A stretch of 64,000 nt of DNA from Rhizobium sp. C4 (GTDB lineage Bacteria > Pseudomonadota > Alphaproteobacteria > Rhizobiales > Rhizobiaceae). The position numbers were made by a program, and so were the translations under genes. Where the stretch lies: NCBI RefSeq assembly GCF_021026315.1, contig NZ_JAJNCX010000004.1:1-64000 (forward strand), read 5' to 3'. The notes under the pieces are model-generated. The model worked only from the letters and a program-made list of their open reading frames with translations, was not told the DNA's origin and searched no databases. Every line of letters starts with the position of its first letter. Within the stretch, counting starts at the first letter, position 1. Of the stretch, positions 1-7,589 are shown one piece after another.

Positions 1-61
1 CAGCCTCCTGCTCGCGCAGCACCCCAATAATCTGCTCTTCTGTAAATCTCTGCTTCTTCAT
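1..61 (-). CDS. IS3-family transposase OrfA, N-terminal fragment (runs off window)
   Basis: Reading leftwards from the ATG at 61, the first 20 residues are MKKQRFTEEQIIGVLREQEA. This is the typical opening of IS3-family OrfA proteins, which begin with a helix-turn-helix that binds the element's ends. OrfA normally runs about 90-100 residues and is followed by OrfB, joined by a programmed -1 frameshift. Only the start is visible because the gene continues beyond position 1. The element has interrupted the relaxase-like gene on its right. Confidence 0.85.
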   Translation of the reverse strand, partial: MKKQRFTEEQIIGVLREQEA

Positions 62-123
62 AAGTCCGTCCTCAATGGGCCGAACTCTAATCAATTTTGG
101 AGGAAATTCTCAGTGGCAGGTCA
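1..123 (-). mobile_element. Edge of an IS3-family insertion sequence
   Basis: The first ~120 bases look like one end of an IS3-type element. A transposase OrfA start is read leftwards from 61. The non-coding stretch from 62 to about 123 would be its terminal region. On the minus strand the outer end begins near 123 with TGACCTGCCACTGAG, which resembles an IS3-type terminal repeat. The exact end is inferred from where the interrupted relaxase reading frame resumes (about 124). The other end of the element lies outside the window, so target duplication cannot be tested here. Confidence 0.7.
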
Positions 124-1221
124 GTGGAACGGTTGCATGCCGCCGCCGCCGATGCTGCCATGACAACGCCGAAGGGCGGAAAGCCCCGGCGCATTCAGAA
201 GACACAGCACACGCTCATGACCGTCGTCGCGTCACATCCGGCGACGATGGAGGAGGTGAGGACCGATACGGGAAAGAAGCGTGAGGTTGCGGAATGGGAG
301 AGGCGGACCATAGGATGGCTACGTCAACAGTATCGAGACAGGCTTGTCTCCGTGGTTCGGCATGAAGACGAATCGCATTACCATATACACGCCTATGTCC
401 TGCCGGACGATCCGGCCATGCGCGCTACTGCGCTGCATCCAGGTCAGTGCGCGAAAGCCGCAATCATGGCTGCCGGTCCCGCCGAAGGAGAGGACACAAA
501 GGCGCTGAACAAGCGAGGCGATCTTGCGTATCGCGCCGCGATGCGAGAGTGGCAAGATTCGTACCACGAGATGGTCGCAATCCCTTCTGGACTGACCCGC
601 CTCGGTCCGCAACGCCGCCGCTTGACGCGCGATGAATGGCAGCGGGAACAGGCGCAAGCAAAAGCCCTTCAGAAGACCATCGAGCGCGCTCAAGCGGTCA
701 AGGATCAAGGCAAAAACTACATCGAGAAGACGAAAGCTGAGGCTGCCGCCATCGCTGCCGCCGCTCAAGAAGAACAGGAAGCCGCCAAACAGGCTGCCGC
801 CGCCGCACATCGTGATCAAGAGAAAGCGCGACAGGAAAAGCTTGAAGCAACCATGATTATGGCCGATGCCGCCCAATATTCCGGGCTGGCCGGGAGAGCC
901 CGCGCGATGTGGGACAAAATCAAAGAATCCGAGCTGATCAAAAAACTCAGGGCTGAATTTGAAAAGGAAATCCAGCACTGGAAAGATCGAGCACGTAATG
1001 CGGATGAAAAGCGCATCGAAGCCGAAAGCAAGCTATACGAAGCCGAACGTCGCGAACGTCAAGCCCGCGACGAAGCTATGAGAGCTGGTATCGAGCGAGA
1101 CAGGCTGAGAGCACTGCTGGCGAAATCCGATAGTTTTGCATCAACCATGGCAGTGGACAGGTCGCCACGATTGGATTTGAAGCCGAATTTGCGGAAGGAG
1201 GAGGACGAGAAGCGCACATGA
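124..1221 (+). pseudogene. MobV/Pre-type plasmid mobilization relaxase, 5' end removed by IS insertion
   Basis: The frame encodes about 365 residues. Near its start, at 361-405, is HEDESHYHIHAYVLP, which fits the H-x-D-E-x-x-x-H-x-H metal-binding motif of MobV/Pre relaxases that nick plasmid origins of transfer. The remaining three quarters is a long, charged, Ala/Glu/Lys-rich coiled coil, as usual downstream of such relaxase domains. The residues that should precede the histidine motif, including the N-terminal catalytic region, are missing. The frame instead runs into the terminal bases of the IS3-type element at about 124. An ATG at 97 lies inside the IS sequence and is probably not a true start. 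I infer a mobilization gene inactivated by the insertion, unless a fusion start is used. The stop is at 1221. Confidence 0.7.
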
Positions 1222-1258
1222 GTGCGCTGCGACATTGAGGTCATCAGCGACTGAAGAT

Positions 1259-2338
1259 TTACGATTTGAATAAGGTCAGAATTGTATTGGGCGATTGATT
1301 GGCAATGTTTAAGGTTTGTATCGACAGCTGCTGTTTGGTTTCCAAAGCTTTTGCCTTAGCAGATACTTCATTCATATCCGCATCGACAAGCCTTCCGATA
1401 CCTTTTGCGAGCGTGTCCTGAAGCTTCACATTGAAGTCGTCGGCCATGTCGACTGATTTCTGCAGTGCACCGACATTAGCCATGCCGTTTGTTAAGGCTG
1501 AGAGACGCGCATCGAGGTCATTAACCATGCTTTCATACCAATCACTCCGGTTCTGAGGATTGTTGTGCGCAATATTTTGCTCGCCATAAAGAAGAAGATA
1601 GTCAGGTATAGCAGGTTCAACAGAATTCGAAGCTGATTTGTAATATGTAATAGGTTGATATCCTACCGCGAAAACAAGCACGCCATCTGAATAGCCCATT
1701 TCTGTGCCGCGAGCGCCAGTGAATGGACTGTATATCGCGTCCGACGTACGTTTGTAGTTGACAACGACTGTATCAAGCAATGATACATTGCTGGTAATAA
1801 TATGCCCATCAGCATAGCCGGTCACAAGATCGAGCGACCCATTTTTCAGGTCAGCTGGACCAGTCGTGTTTGTTAGGAGATTGACCCCAGCGAATGAGGA
1901 GCTTTTAACCGTAGACATGATCTGAGCCCAATGCTGACGCATCTCCGCGTCAATCTTGCCAACGGACGATGCTTCATAAGCTTGATCGATCAGATTGCCG
2001 CCCACCAAAGCATACTGGCCGTATGCAGGAGGTGGTGCGTTGGAAGCAGAAATAGCCAGGTCGCGTATTTTTGTCATCTCAGATCGAACCTCTTCGAGGC
2101 CGTTGTAGGTGACGTCAAGGATCGATTTGCTTAAACCTATGGAATCCGATGCGGCGGACATTGCCAGCTTCTCTGAACGCATCGTTGTCGCAATAGACCA
2201 GTAAGCCGCATTGTCGGAAGCGTTAGAAACACGCAACCCGCTCGACATTTGCTGCTGAACCTTATCCTGATCCGAGAATGTCGATCTCAGCGTCTGAAGG
2301 GCGGCCATCGCACTTGTGTTTGTAACAATGGACGTCAT
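1259..2338 (-). CDS. Flagellin (orphan, divergent copy)
   Basis: This is a structural protein of the flagellar filament, 359 residues from the ATG at 2338. That start (MTSIVTNTSAMAAL) matches the usual rhizobial flagellin N-terminus; a GTG two codons upstream is less likely. The N-terminal D0/D1 region contains SSGLRVSNASDNAAYWSIAT, a near-canonical rhizobial flagellin signature. The C-terminal D0 region contains IGRLVDADMNE and ends NTILTLFKS, also canonical. The central segment (roughly residues 110-260) is divergent and Tyr/Asn-rich, as expected for the surface-exposed part. No other flagellar gene is nearby, and the gene sits beside mobile DNA, so it looks like a detached extra flagellin copy. 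No strong ribosome binding site is visible. It could be a poorly expressed minor flagellin. Confidence 0.88.
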   Translation of the reverse strand: MTSIVTNTSAMAALQTLRSTFSDQDKVQQQMSSGLRVSNASDNAAYWSIATTMRSEKLAMSAASDSIGLSKSILDVTYNGLEEVRSEMTKIRDLAISASNAPPPAYGQYALVGGNLIDQAYEASSVGKIDAEMRQHWAQIMSTVKSSSFAGVNLLTNTTGPADLKNGSLDLVTGYADGHIITSNVSLLDTVVVNYKRTSDAIYSPFTGARGTEMGYSDGVLVFAVGYQPITYYKSASNSVEPAIPDYLLLYGEQNIAHNNPQNRSDWYESMVNDLDARLSALTNGMANVGALQKSVDMADDFNVKLQDTLAKGIGRLVDADMNEVSAKAKALETKQQLSIQTLNIANQSPNTILTLFKS

Positions 2339-2522
2339 TTGCACGGGCTAAGAGCGTTTCAGGGGGCAGGATCAATTTGTAAAAACTAGGTTAATGTTGT
2401 GGATGTTGCGAGAGGGGGAAAATACCCTCCGGTGCCTGTTGGCGTATCGGCGTCGGCGGTCATGAATGCCACCGACGCCCCATGTGATTGGAGAACATGC
2501 CGAGTTATCGGCTTCGCGCGGA

Positions 2523-2972
2523 TCACACCATTTCGAATTTTCGAATATTGACACCGGTACTGCGGAGCCTACTGGTCGTTTGCATGATCTGCAGACCTCC
2601 GTGGATGTAGGAAATCCCCAAAAGGATCAGGAGAATCCCCATCCCAAATAGCAGAATTGTCGGTATTCCGACTAATATGAAGAATATCCCGTAAATGAAC
2701 AAAGAGTATGGAGTTACGGCGGTGAATTCCGCTCTGCCGTCGAATTCGGCTGCGACTAGGAAGTTGTTCCCGAGAAATATCTTGCAAATGTGGAAAGTGC
2801 CCTGATTTCCGGGGCGCAGCGCGTTCGCCAGGCGCGCGTCGATAGCCACCTTCCGGATGGCATATGTGGTTCCGTTCTGGCCCTCTATGCGCACCTCTTC
2901 GATCACAGTTGATCCTCGTTGCATCAATGTATAGGGGCTTATTTCTGTCACGCGCCCTTGGATCGTTTTCAT
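2523..2972 (-). CDS. Small membrane protein of unknown function
   Basis: The protein has 149 residues, with a well-spaced GGAGG upstream of the ATG at 2972. Residues 1-85 look like a soluble beta-rich domain, including an R-V-T-E-I opening and the run GTFHICKIFLGNNFLVAAEF. Residues about 88-125 form two closely spaced hydrophobic helices (FIYGIFFILVGIPTILLF, then GILLILLGISYI). The last ~20 residues are polar. I do not recognise the family. The gene lies 17 bases after the exported protein encoded at 2990-3853, so the two are probably one transcription unit. The soluble domain could be an OB-fold-like module held at the membrane, but that is a guess. Confidence 0.7.
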   Translation of the reverse strand: MKTIQGRVTEISPYTLMQRGSTVIEEVRIEGQNGTTYAIRKVAIDARLANALRPGNQGTFHICKIFLGNNFLVAAEFDGRAEFTAVTPYSLFIYGIFFILVGIPTILLFGMGILLILLGISYIHGGLQIMQTTSRLRSTGVNIRKFEMV

Positions 2973-2989
2973 CTCTTGCCTCCTGCGGG

Positions 2990-3853
2990 TCAGATGGATT
3001 CTTCGAATATCTTCTGAAGGGCACGCGCCTGCTCATCCGACACATTGAGACGGAGGATAGCTGCTGCCATTCTGTTTTGTGGATTATGACCCCGGAAATA
3101 GGGGTAACGGGGCATCCCGTACCTATCTGCAAAAATCTTGTTATTCACGTTTCCGAGAAAATCGAGTTGAGCGCATCTCGCAACATCCGAAGCAGACGAT
3201 GCTTCGGCGTAGCAATTTTGCACAAGCTCAGAGACGCCCCAAATGCCGGTTTCCCGGAATGCTGTTTCGAATTCCTCGCTTGCCTTGGAAATCGCGTCCG
3301 CTATAGCCAAGTCGCTCGTTTGGGTTCTCGGAGACCTGTCTTTTTGTCCCGACCGTTTTCCATTCGCGCAAATACCGTCTGCGATCACGCGAGCTGTCTT
3401 GTTGTTTGCTGCCTGGCTTTCAAGAACCCCTGTGGAAAGATTGAAGACGAGTAGTGGCTCACCTTCTTTGGTGGGTACGCGGATAATCGCAGCACAGGGC
3501 GCAATTGACCCAGGCGCAATGCGCCATTCGAGCTTCCCAGGAAACGGCTTTCCGGCGTTCGGCTTGAGTTCGAACAAGTCGTCCGCCTCGATCCGGCGAC
3601 CATTCATCGCGGGTTTGAAAAGCAGCCCGACACGACCTTCAACATATTGCAGCAGGGCGCTCGCCCCGCCGGGTCCCTTGCATTCGAGAACAAACTCGTC
3701 CTCGCCTTCGTCCACGTTGCGGCATTTGCTGATGTCGGAATAGGTCGAGGTCAGGCCCGGTTCCGCCATCGCGGCGGGAATGTCGGAGAGCGCATGAACC
3801 GAAAGGACCGCCGCTGCAAGTTTCAGGGCTCGAAAGGAAAGTTTTGTACGCAA
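2990..3853 (-). CDS. Exported protein of unknown function
   Basis: The protein has 287 residues, starting at a TTG (3853) about nine bases after GGGGAT. The N-terminus has a classical signal peptide: MRTKLSFRALKLAAAVLSVHALSD, with probable cleavage after PAAMA. The mature part has scattered cysteines (C-R-N-V near the start, LECKGP, PCAAII, ICANG, QNCYAEA, ARCAQLD) that could form disulfides in the periplasm. The C-terminal ~100 residues (from about EEFETAF) contain C-Y-A and R-C-A-Q-L-D followed by an aromatic stretch and a short helix. I recognise no catalytic motif. It is first in a likely two-gene unit with the membrane protein at 2523-2972. Confidence 0.7.
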   Translation of the reverse strand: MRTKLSFRALKLAAAVLSVHALSDIPAAMAEPGLTSTYSDISKCRNVDEGEDEFVLECKGPGGASALLQYVEGRVGLLFKPAMNGRRIEADDLFELKPNAGKPFPGKLEWRIAPGSIAPCAAIIRVPTKEGEPLLVFNLSTGVLESQAANNKTARVIADGICANGKRSGQKDRSPRTQTSDLAIADAISKASEEFETAFRETGIWGVSELVQNCYAEASSASDVARCAQLDFLGNVNNKIFADRYGMPRYPYFRGHNPQNRMAAAILRLNVSDEQARALQKIFEESI

Positions 3854-4196
3854 AGGCTTATCCCCGTTTAATCACGGTTATTTTTGGCATTAACCTTTAA
3901 TTTAGAGGGTGTGCGAGCCGGGTATTATTACCTAACGAGATATTTGGAATGGAGGAATTGGCATATTAGATTCGCAATTCGACATTCAGCGGGCAAGAAA
4001 TGTATAGCGGAAATTGTATTTGACTACTGGCAATTAGGGCGACAACTTTTAGGGCGCGTGCATTGTACCGTACGCCCTATCGAGGGTATTTTTACCTCCT
4101 TTCGAAGTGGGAGGTATTGGCGATTTCGTCCTACAGATTTGTGTAGAGCAAACGCGTGCGTTTGATAACAGAGAATGGCGATAGGGAAGGCAGCGA
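3854..4196. other. AT-rich intergenic region with a short hairpin
   Basis: This 343-base gap separates two divergently transcribed genes and should hold both promoters. It is clearly AT-rich, with ATTAACCTTTAATTTAG near the left end. Around 4094-4117 the sequence TACCTCCTTTCGAAGTGGGAGGTA can fold into a hairpin with ACCTCC/GGGAGGT arms. A 93-codon open frame starting at 3884 has no ribosome binding site and unusual composition, and I do not treat it as a gene. No clear -35/-10 pair could be assigned. Confidence 0.4.
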
Positions 4197-4925
4197 ATGT
4201 TCGTGAATACGATTGGCCAAAAGTTGCTCGACAATTGGCTGAAGCATGACGATCCAACTCCCCAGGACGTTTACGAGGGCGTCCTTTCAAAGCTCTCTCT
4301 CCGCTCCAACCTTTGCATCGTGCATACAAACGCTGAGCTACCGGAGGATTGGGTGTTGGAACCCATCCGGTCGTTTACTGCTTTGCGCTGGCTCTTCGAT
4401 TGGAGCGGCATTTTCAAACATGGCAGGCTCGGGGATATTCCCGATCAGGATTTTCTGAAGTCCGCAGTGTTGCCGACCTATGACGCTGCGCTGCGCATGA
4501 AGCAACCGAAATTTGAAACGGTCAATACCACACTGGTTGGGTTTCGAGTTGTCTACGATAGAATCGTTCTCCCGCAAAAATCCGCCTCGAAGCCTAACTG
4601 GCTGATCACATGCTCTGAGGGGCGCTTTATGTCCCGTGAGCCGGGTAGTGATTTCAGAATGGACAGTGTAGACCGTGATATAGCTCTCTTGATTATGGAT
4701 GGTTGTTCCGCAAAAGAAATATCGCGCGAAGTCAAGCTTTCACATAGAACTGTCGAGCACAGAATAGAGCGAATGAAACAACAGAGCGGCTCCAAGACGC
4801 TACCGCAGCTGATTGCGTATCTTGTGACGACTGGATTTCATTCCCGCATCGACTTTCCCTCGGATTCCCCCAAGGGCGAAACGAGAGCCTGCAGCGGGGA
4901 GCGTTTTGATCCTTCACAGCATTAG
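4197..4925 (+). CDS. LuxR-type transcription regulator (orphan)
   Basis: The 242-residue protein starts at the ATG at 4197 behind GGGAAGG. The N-terminal ~150 residues have the mixed alpha/beta look of an autoinducer-binding (PAS-like) domain, but the invariant W-x-x-Y-x-x-x-x-Y pattern of acyl-homoserine-lactone receptors is not obvious. The C-terminal third is a LuxR/GerE helix-turn-helix: SVDRDIALLIMDGCSAKEIS, then VKLSHRTVEHRIERMKQQ. No acyl-homoserine-lactone synthase gene is in the window, so it is an orphan regulator. It shares rhizobial orphan LuxR architecture. Its target is unknown, but the downstream membrane and exported genes (5085, 5664) are candidates. Confidence 0.8.
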   Translation: MFVNTIGQKLLDNWLKHDDPTPQDVYEGVLSKLSLRSNLCIVHTNAELPEDWVLEPIRSFTALRWLFDWSGIFKHGRLGDIPDQDFLKSAVLPTYDAALRMKQPKFETVNTTLVGFRVVYDRIVLPQKSASKPNWLITCSEGRFMSREPGSDFRMDSVDRDIALLIMDGCSAKEISREVKLSHRTVEHRIERMKQQSGSKTLPQLIAYLVTTGFHSRIDFPSDSPKGETRACSGERFDPSQH

Positions 4926-5084
4926 GCGGGCTTTTGGGTTCTTTCCCTTAACGAAAGCTTCACTCTATTCCTTTTGCGTATGGGTTTGGAATATATTTCG
5001 GGTAAAAATACCGTTTCTCAAAGTTAAGTCGGTTAATTCTTGAGCGCTTTCCTCGTTCTGCAACAAACAGCGAGGAATACCTAA

Positions 5085-5612
5085 ATGACTGACGCTTTTC
5101 CACCTGCCTCGAAAGATCATAACGATGAACAGCGGTCGCCGTCCCTAGCTGCAACGCCAGCCCTGGACCCGTCGCATCTGTCGGCAGTTGCGCCCGATTT
5201 CAAATTGCGCGCAGCGCTTTTCATGTTGTCGTTGATGACGGTGATGTTTCCCCTCGTGACCGTGCGCGGTTTCTATAGCCAGGGCATATCTTTGCCGCTG
5301 CTAGCTGGCGGCGTGGCTTATCTTCTCCCGGCCGTGGCCGCAGCTGCCCTTGCTGCGCCCTTTGTTCAGCAAATGCGTCCGCTGATCCGCGTCATCGACA
5401 TGGGGGCCGCCTGCGTCAATGTTCTGTTTCTGCTGTGGGGACTTCTCTCGCTGGTGGACGGTTACCGCAGTCTTGCAGCTTTTGGAGGACAGTTCGGCCT
5501 CCATGATATCCTGTTTAGCGGCATTCTTTCACCGTCTATCGGCGCGTTCACTTTTGCCGCCATGATCCTGCTGACCCTGTGGAATGTACGTGACGCATTC
5601 AAGCAGCGCTGA
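5085..5612 (+). CDS. Polytopic membrane protein of unknown function
   Basis: The protein has 175 residues, with GAGGAA placed correctly before the ATG at 5085. After a polar N-terminus of about 40 residues there are four likely membrane helices: about 45-62 (ALFMLSLMTVMFPLVTV), 75-97 (LLAGGVAYLLPAVAAAALAA), 108-128 (IDMGAACVNVLFLLWGLLSL) and 145-168 (ILSPSIGAFTFAAMILLTLW). The C-terminus is short and basic. I do not recognise a family. The exported protein at 5664 follows after 51 bases on the same strand, so the two may be co-transcribed and act together at the cell envelope. Confidence 0.7.
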   Translation: MTDAFPPASKDHNDEQRSPSLAATPALDPSHLSAVAPDFKLRAALFMLSLMTVMFPLVTVRGFYSQGISLPLLAGGVAYLLPAVAAAALAAPFVQQMRPLIRVIDMGAACVNVLFLLWGLLSLVDGYRSLAAFGGQFGLHDILFSGILSPSIGAFTFAAMILLTLWNVRDAFKQR

Positions 5613-5663
5613 GCAATTCCTGTCCTCTTTCAATGCTTCAAAACTCGGAAACGGATTTCAAAC

Positions 5664-6347
5664 ATGAAAGCACTTCTTCGTCCCCTCCGCTCGTTAATCG
5701 GCGCGTCTGCTCTTTTCGCCGCTTCGGCGATACCGGTTGCGTCCTTCGCTGCCGACTTCACCTACAATTCGATCCTTCCCGTCTATCTCAAGCTCGACAA
5801 GACCATGATGCCGGAAGATATCGTCGATGGTTACATGCAAACCTACCGTCCAGAGGTCTGGTCGAAATACAAGGACGACGAATTCGAAATGGATACGAAG
5901 CGCAAAGAGTCGCTGGCGATGCTGAAGGATGTTATCTCATCCGCCCGCGCCGACGAAACCTTCACGATCCAGACGCGCTTCCAATTCGGCGAGTACAATT
6001 TCGAAAAACAGCAATTCGATTTTCATCCCTTCTCTGAAGGCCTGTATTTCAGCGTGACCCAGTGCTGCTCAAGCCTGCTCAACAGCATCAAGGTTTCGTT
6101 CGCAAATCCGGAAACAATCGACGGCATTCCGATGGAGAAGGCGGCGGCGAAGCAATTTCTTTCATCGCGCAAATCTTCTGGCGGTTATGTCAACCGCGAC
6201 ATCTTCGCACGGATCAAGATTCATATGACCGCCGTCAAAACGCGCGGCGAGCTGGTGGCTCAGATCGATCAGGTGCAACTACTGGATAACCAGGGCCGAA
6301 ATGTGATCGCGACGCTCGGCCAGCAGCAGACTGCTGCCGCCAACTAA
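5664..6347 (+). CDS. Exported protein of unknown function
   Basis: The 227-residue protein has a clear signal peptide: MKALLRPLRSLIGASALFAA, then a small-residue stretch with cleavage expected after ASFAA. The mature protein starts DFTYNSILPVYLKLDKTMMP and carries a charged segment (KYKDDEFEMDTKRKESL) and a beta-rich middle with a C-C pair in VTQCCSSLL. The C-terminal part resembles a small ligand-binding or assembly domain, with no catalytic signature I can name. It resembles periplasmic DUF4852-type proteins in general layout, but I cannot confirm that by eye. It is likely in one unit with the membrane protein at 5085. Confidence 0.68.
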   Translation: MKALLRPLRSLIGASALFAASAIPVASFAADFTYNSILPVYLKLDKTMMPEDIVDGYMQTYRPEVWSKYKDDEFEMDTKRKESLAMLKDVISSARADETFTIQTRFQFGEYNFEKQQFDFHPFSEGLYFSVTQCCSSLLNSIKVSFANPETIDGIPMEKAAAKQFLSSRKSSGGYVNRDIFARIKIHMTAVKTRGELVAQIDQVQLLDNQGRNVIATLGQQQTAAAN

Positions 6348-6458
6348 TTGCTCTGCGCATCATTATCAGATGATCGCTTGCGGCAGAGCCTGCAAGCGAT
6401 CATCTCTTCTTTTTCCTCCGACCCAACCTAATCGTTCGCGTGAAGGCTCAGAAGATCG

Positions 6459-7286
6459 TTACTTCGCCGAAGGGGTGCCCGGTCCGGTGTCCTCGTCATC
6501 GGGAGGCGTTTTTGCCTTAGCGGCTTTCAGCTCGCATCGCATAGCTTCCTCATGGTCCTTGCGTTTCTGTTCCTGCCATCGCAGGGCAGACGCTTTGAAA
6601 TTCTCCGCAATCTCGCTGCTCTTGAAGGAGAACGCGCGCCTGATCTCTCCTGGGTCCAGTGCGTACGCTTCTTCAAGCCAGTCTTTGACTTCGGGCGTCG
6701 CAACAATCTTCAGTGCGTCAAACGCAACGCTCCTTTGGTACGGATCAGAAAACTCTCTCGCCAATTCGAAAAGCGACGGCCGGTGGTCCCAGTCCTGGTA
6801 GCGTGCAGGAAACAGGCTGCGCTGTGGGTCGGTGGTCCATTCGTTCTGTATCGCTTCCGTTCTGTGCTGCCTCCATCCTCGCGCTTTCGCCATTTGATCC
6901 CACTCGGCGCGGCTGTAGCCGTCGCAATAGTCATCGGAACCCGGTCGGGGCGCAAAGTCGTTCTCAGGGGTGGGCTGCCAGTCGCGCTTCGCTTTGGCCT
7001 CTTTCTTCTTTTCTTTCTTGCGGCGGCGTGGCGGTTTCGGCGCTGGTTTTGTTCGATAGCCGGAATGACGGGGCAGTAACAAATTCGCAATCATCTGTGT
7101 CATCAGCATCGCCATCAGCAGCCAAAGCAGGAACCTTTTCTTGCGCGCCCGCGCGTCGGCGATACGACGAAGTATATCGTCTTGCTGCTGTCGCAGAGCC
7201 TCGTCGGTGCGTTCCCGGCGTTCTTTACGGCGGCGCTTGGCCGCTCTAATTCTTGCGATCTCTTCAGGTGTCAGTGGCGGTTGCAT
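6459..7286 (-). CDS. Single-pass membrane protein with basic linker, unknown function
   Basis: I chose the ATG at 7286 (MQPPLTPEEIARIRAAKRRR) because AAGGAG lies eight bases upstream; an in-frame ATG at 7379 lacks such a site. The product has 275 residues. Residues 1-50 are very basic and helical, one membrane helix follows (KRFLLWLLMAMLMTQMIANL), and then a Pro/Lys-rich linker (KPPRRRKKEKKKEAKAK). The C-terminal ~150 residues are soluble and rich in Trp, Asp and Glu, including FELAREFSDPYQRSVAFDAL. The layout suggests a membrane-anchored cytoplasmic or periplasmic domain. I do not recognise a family. It is transcribed away from the exported protein at 5664, and the two genes converge. Confidence 0.65.
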   Translation of the reverse strand: MQPPLTPEEIARIRAAKRRRKERRERTDEALRQQQDDILRRIADARARKKRFLLWLLMAMLMTQMIANLLLPRHSGYRTKPAPKPPRRRKKEKKKEAKAKRDWQPTPENDFAPRPGSDDYCDGYSRAEWDQMAKARGWRQHRTEAIQNEWTTDPQRSLFPARYQDWDHRPSLFELAREFSDPYQRSVAFDALKIVATPEVKDWLEEAYALDPGEIRRAFSFKSSEIAENFKASALRWQEQKRKDHEEAMRCELKAAKAKTPPDDEDTGPGTPSAK

Positions 7287-7536
7287 GGGCGATCTCCTTT
7301 TGACAGGATGATCGGCGGCGGCGATGCAAGGAACAAATCGCAGTCCTGCGAACTGCGGGGCGAGTGTTGACATTCTCATCGGAGAATGTACACCCGGATT
7401 GGCTCAATTACGTATCCAAATACGCTGTAAGTGACTGAATTATCTTAGATCAATCGCGAGTGCGACTGGTGACTTGCCCTACCTCCGGGCCCACCACTAT
7501 CCATCTTCCAAACTTCAAATTCCGAAGTCTGAAACC

Positions 7537-7568
7537 GAAAAGGCTCCCTTGCGTTGGCAAGAGAGCCC
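7537..7568 (-). terminator. Rho-independent terminator of the caspase-like gene
   Basis: On the minus strand, just after the stop of the caspase-like gene, the arms GGCTCTCTTGC and GCAAGGGAGCC (one mismatch) form a hairpin around a CAAC loop. CTTTTC follows immediately. Confidence 0.7.
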
Positions 7569-7589
7569 TCCGATTGCGATTTGGGTTGC

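Noticed and set aside
3884-4165. 93-codon plus-strand frame
   Set aside because: No ribosome binding site, no family resemblance and it lies in an AT-rich promoter region.
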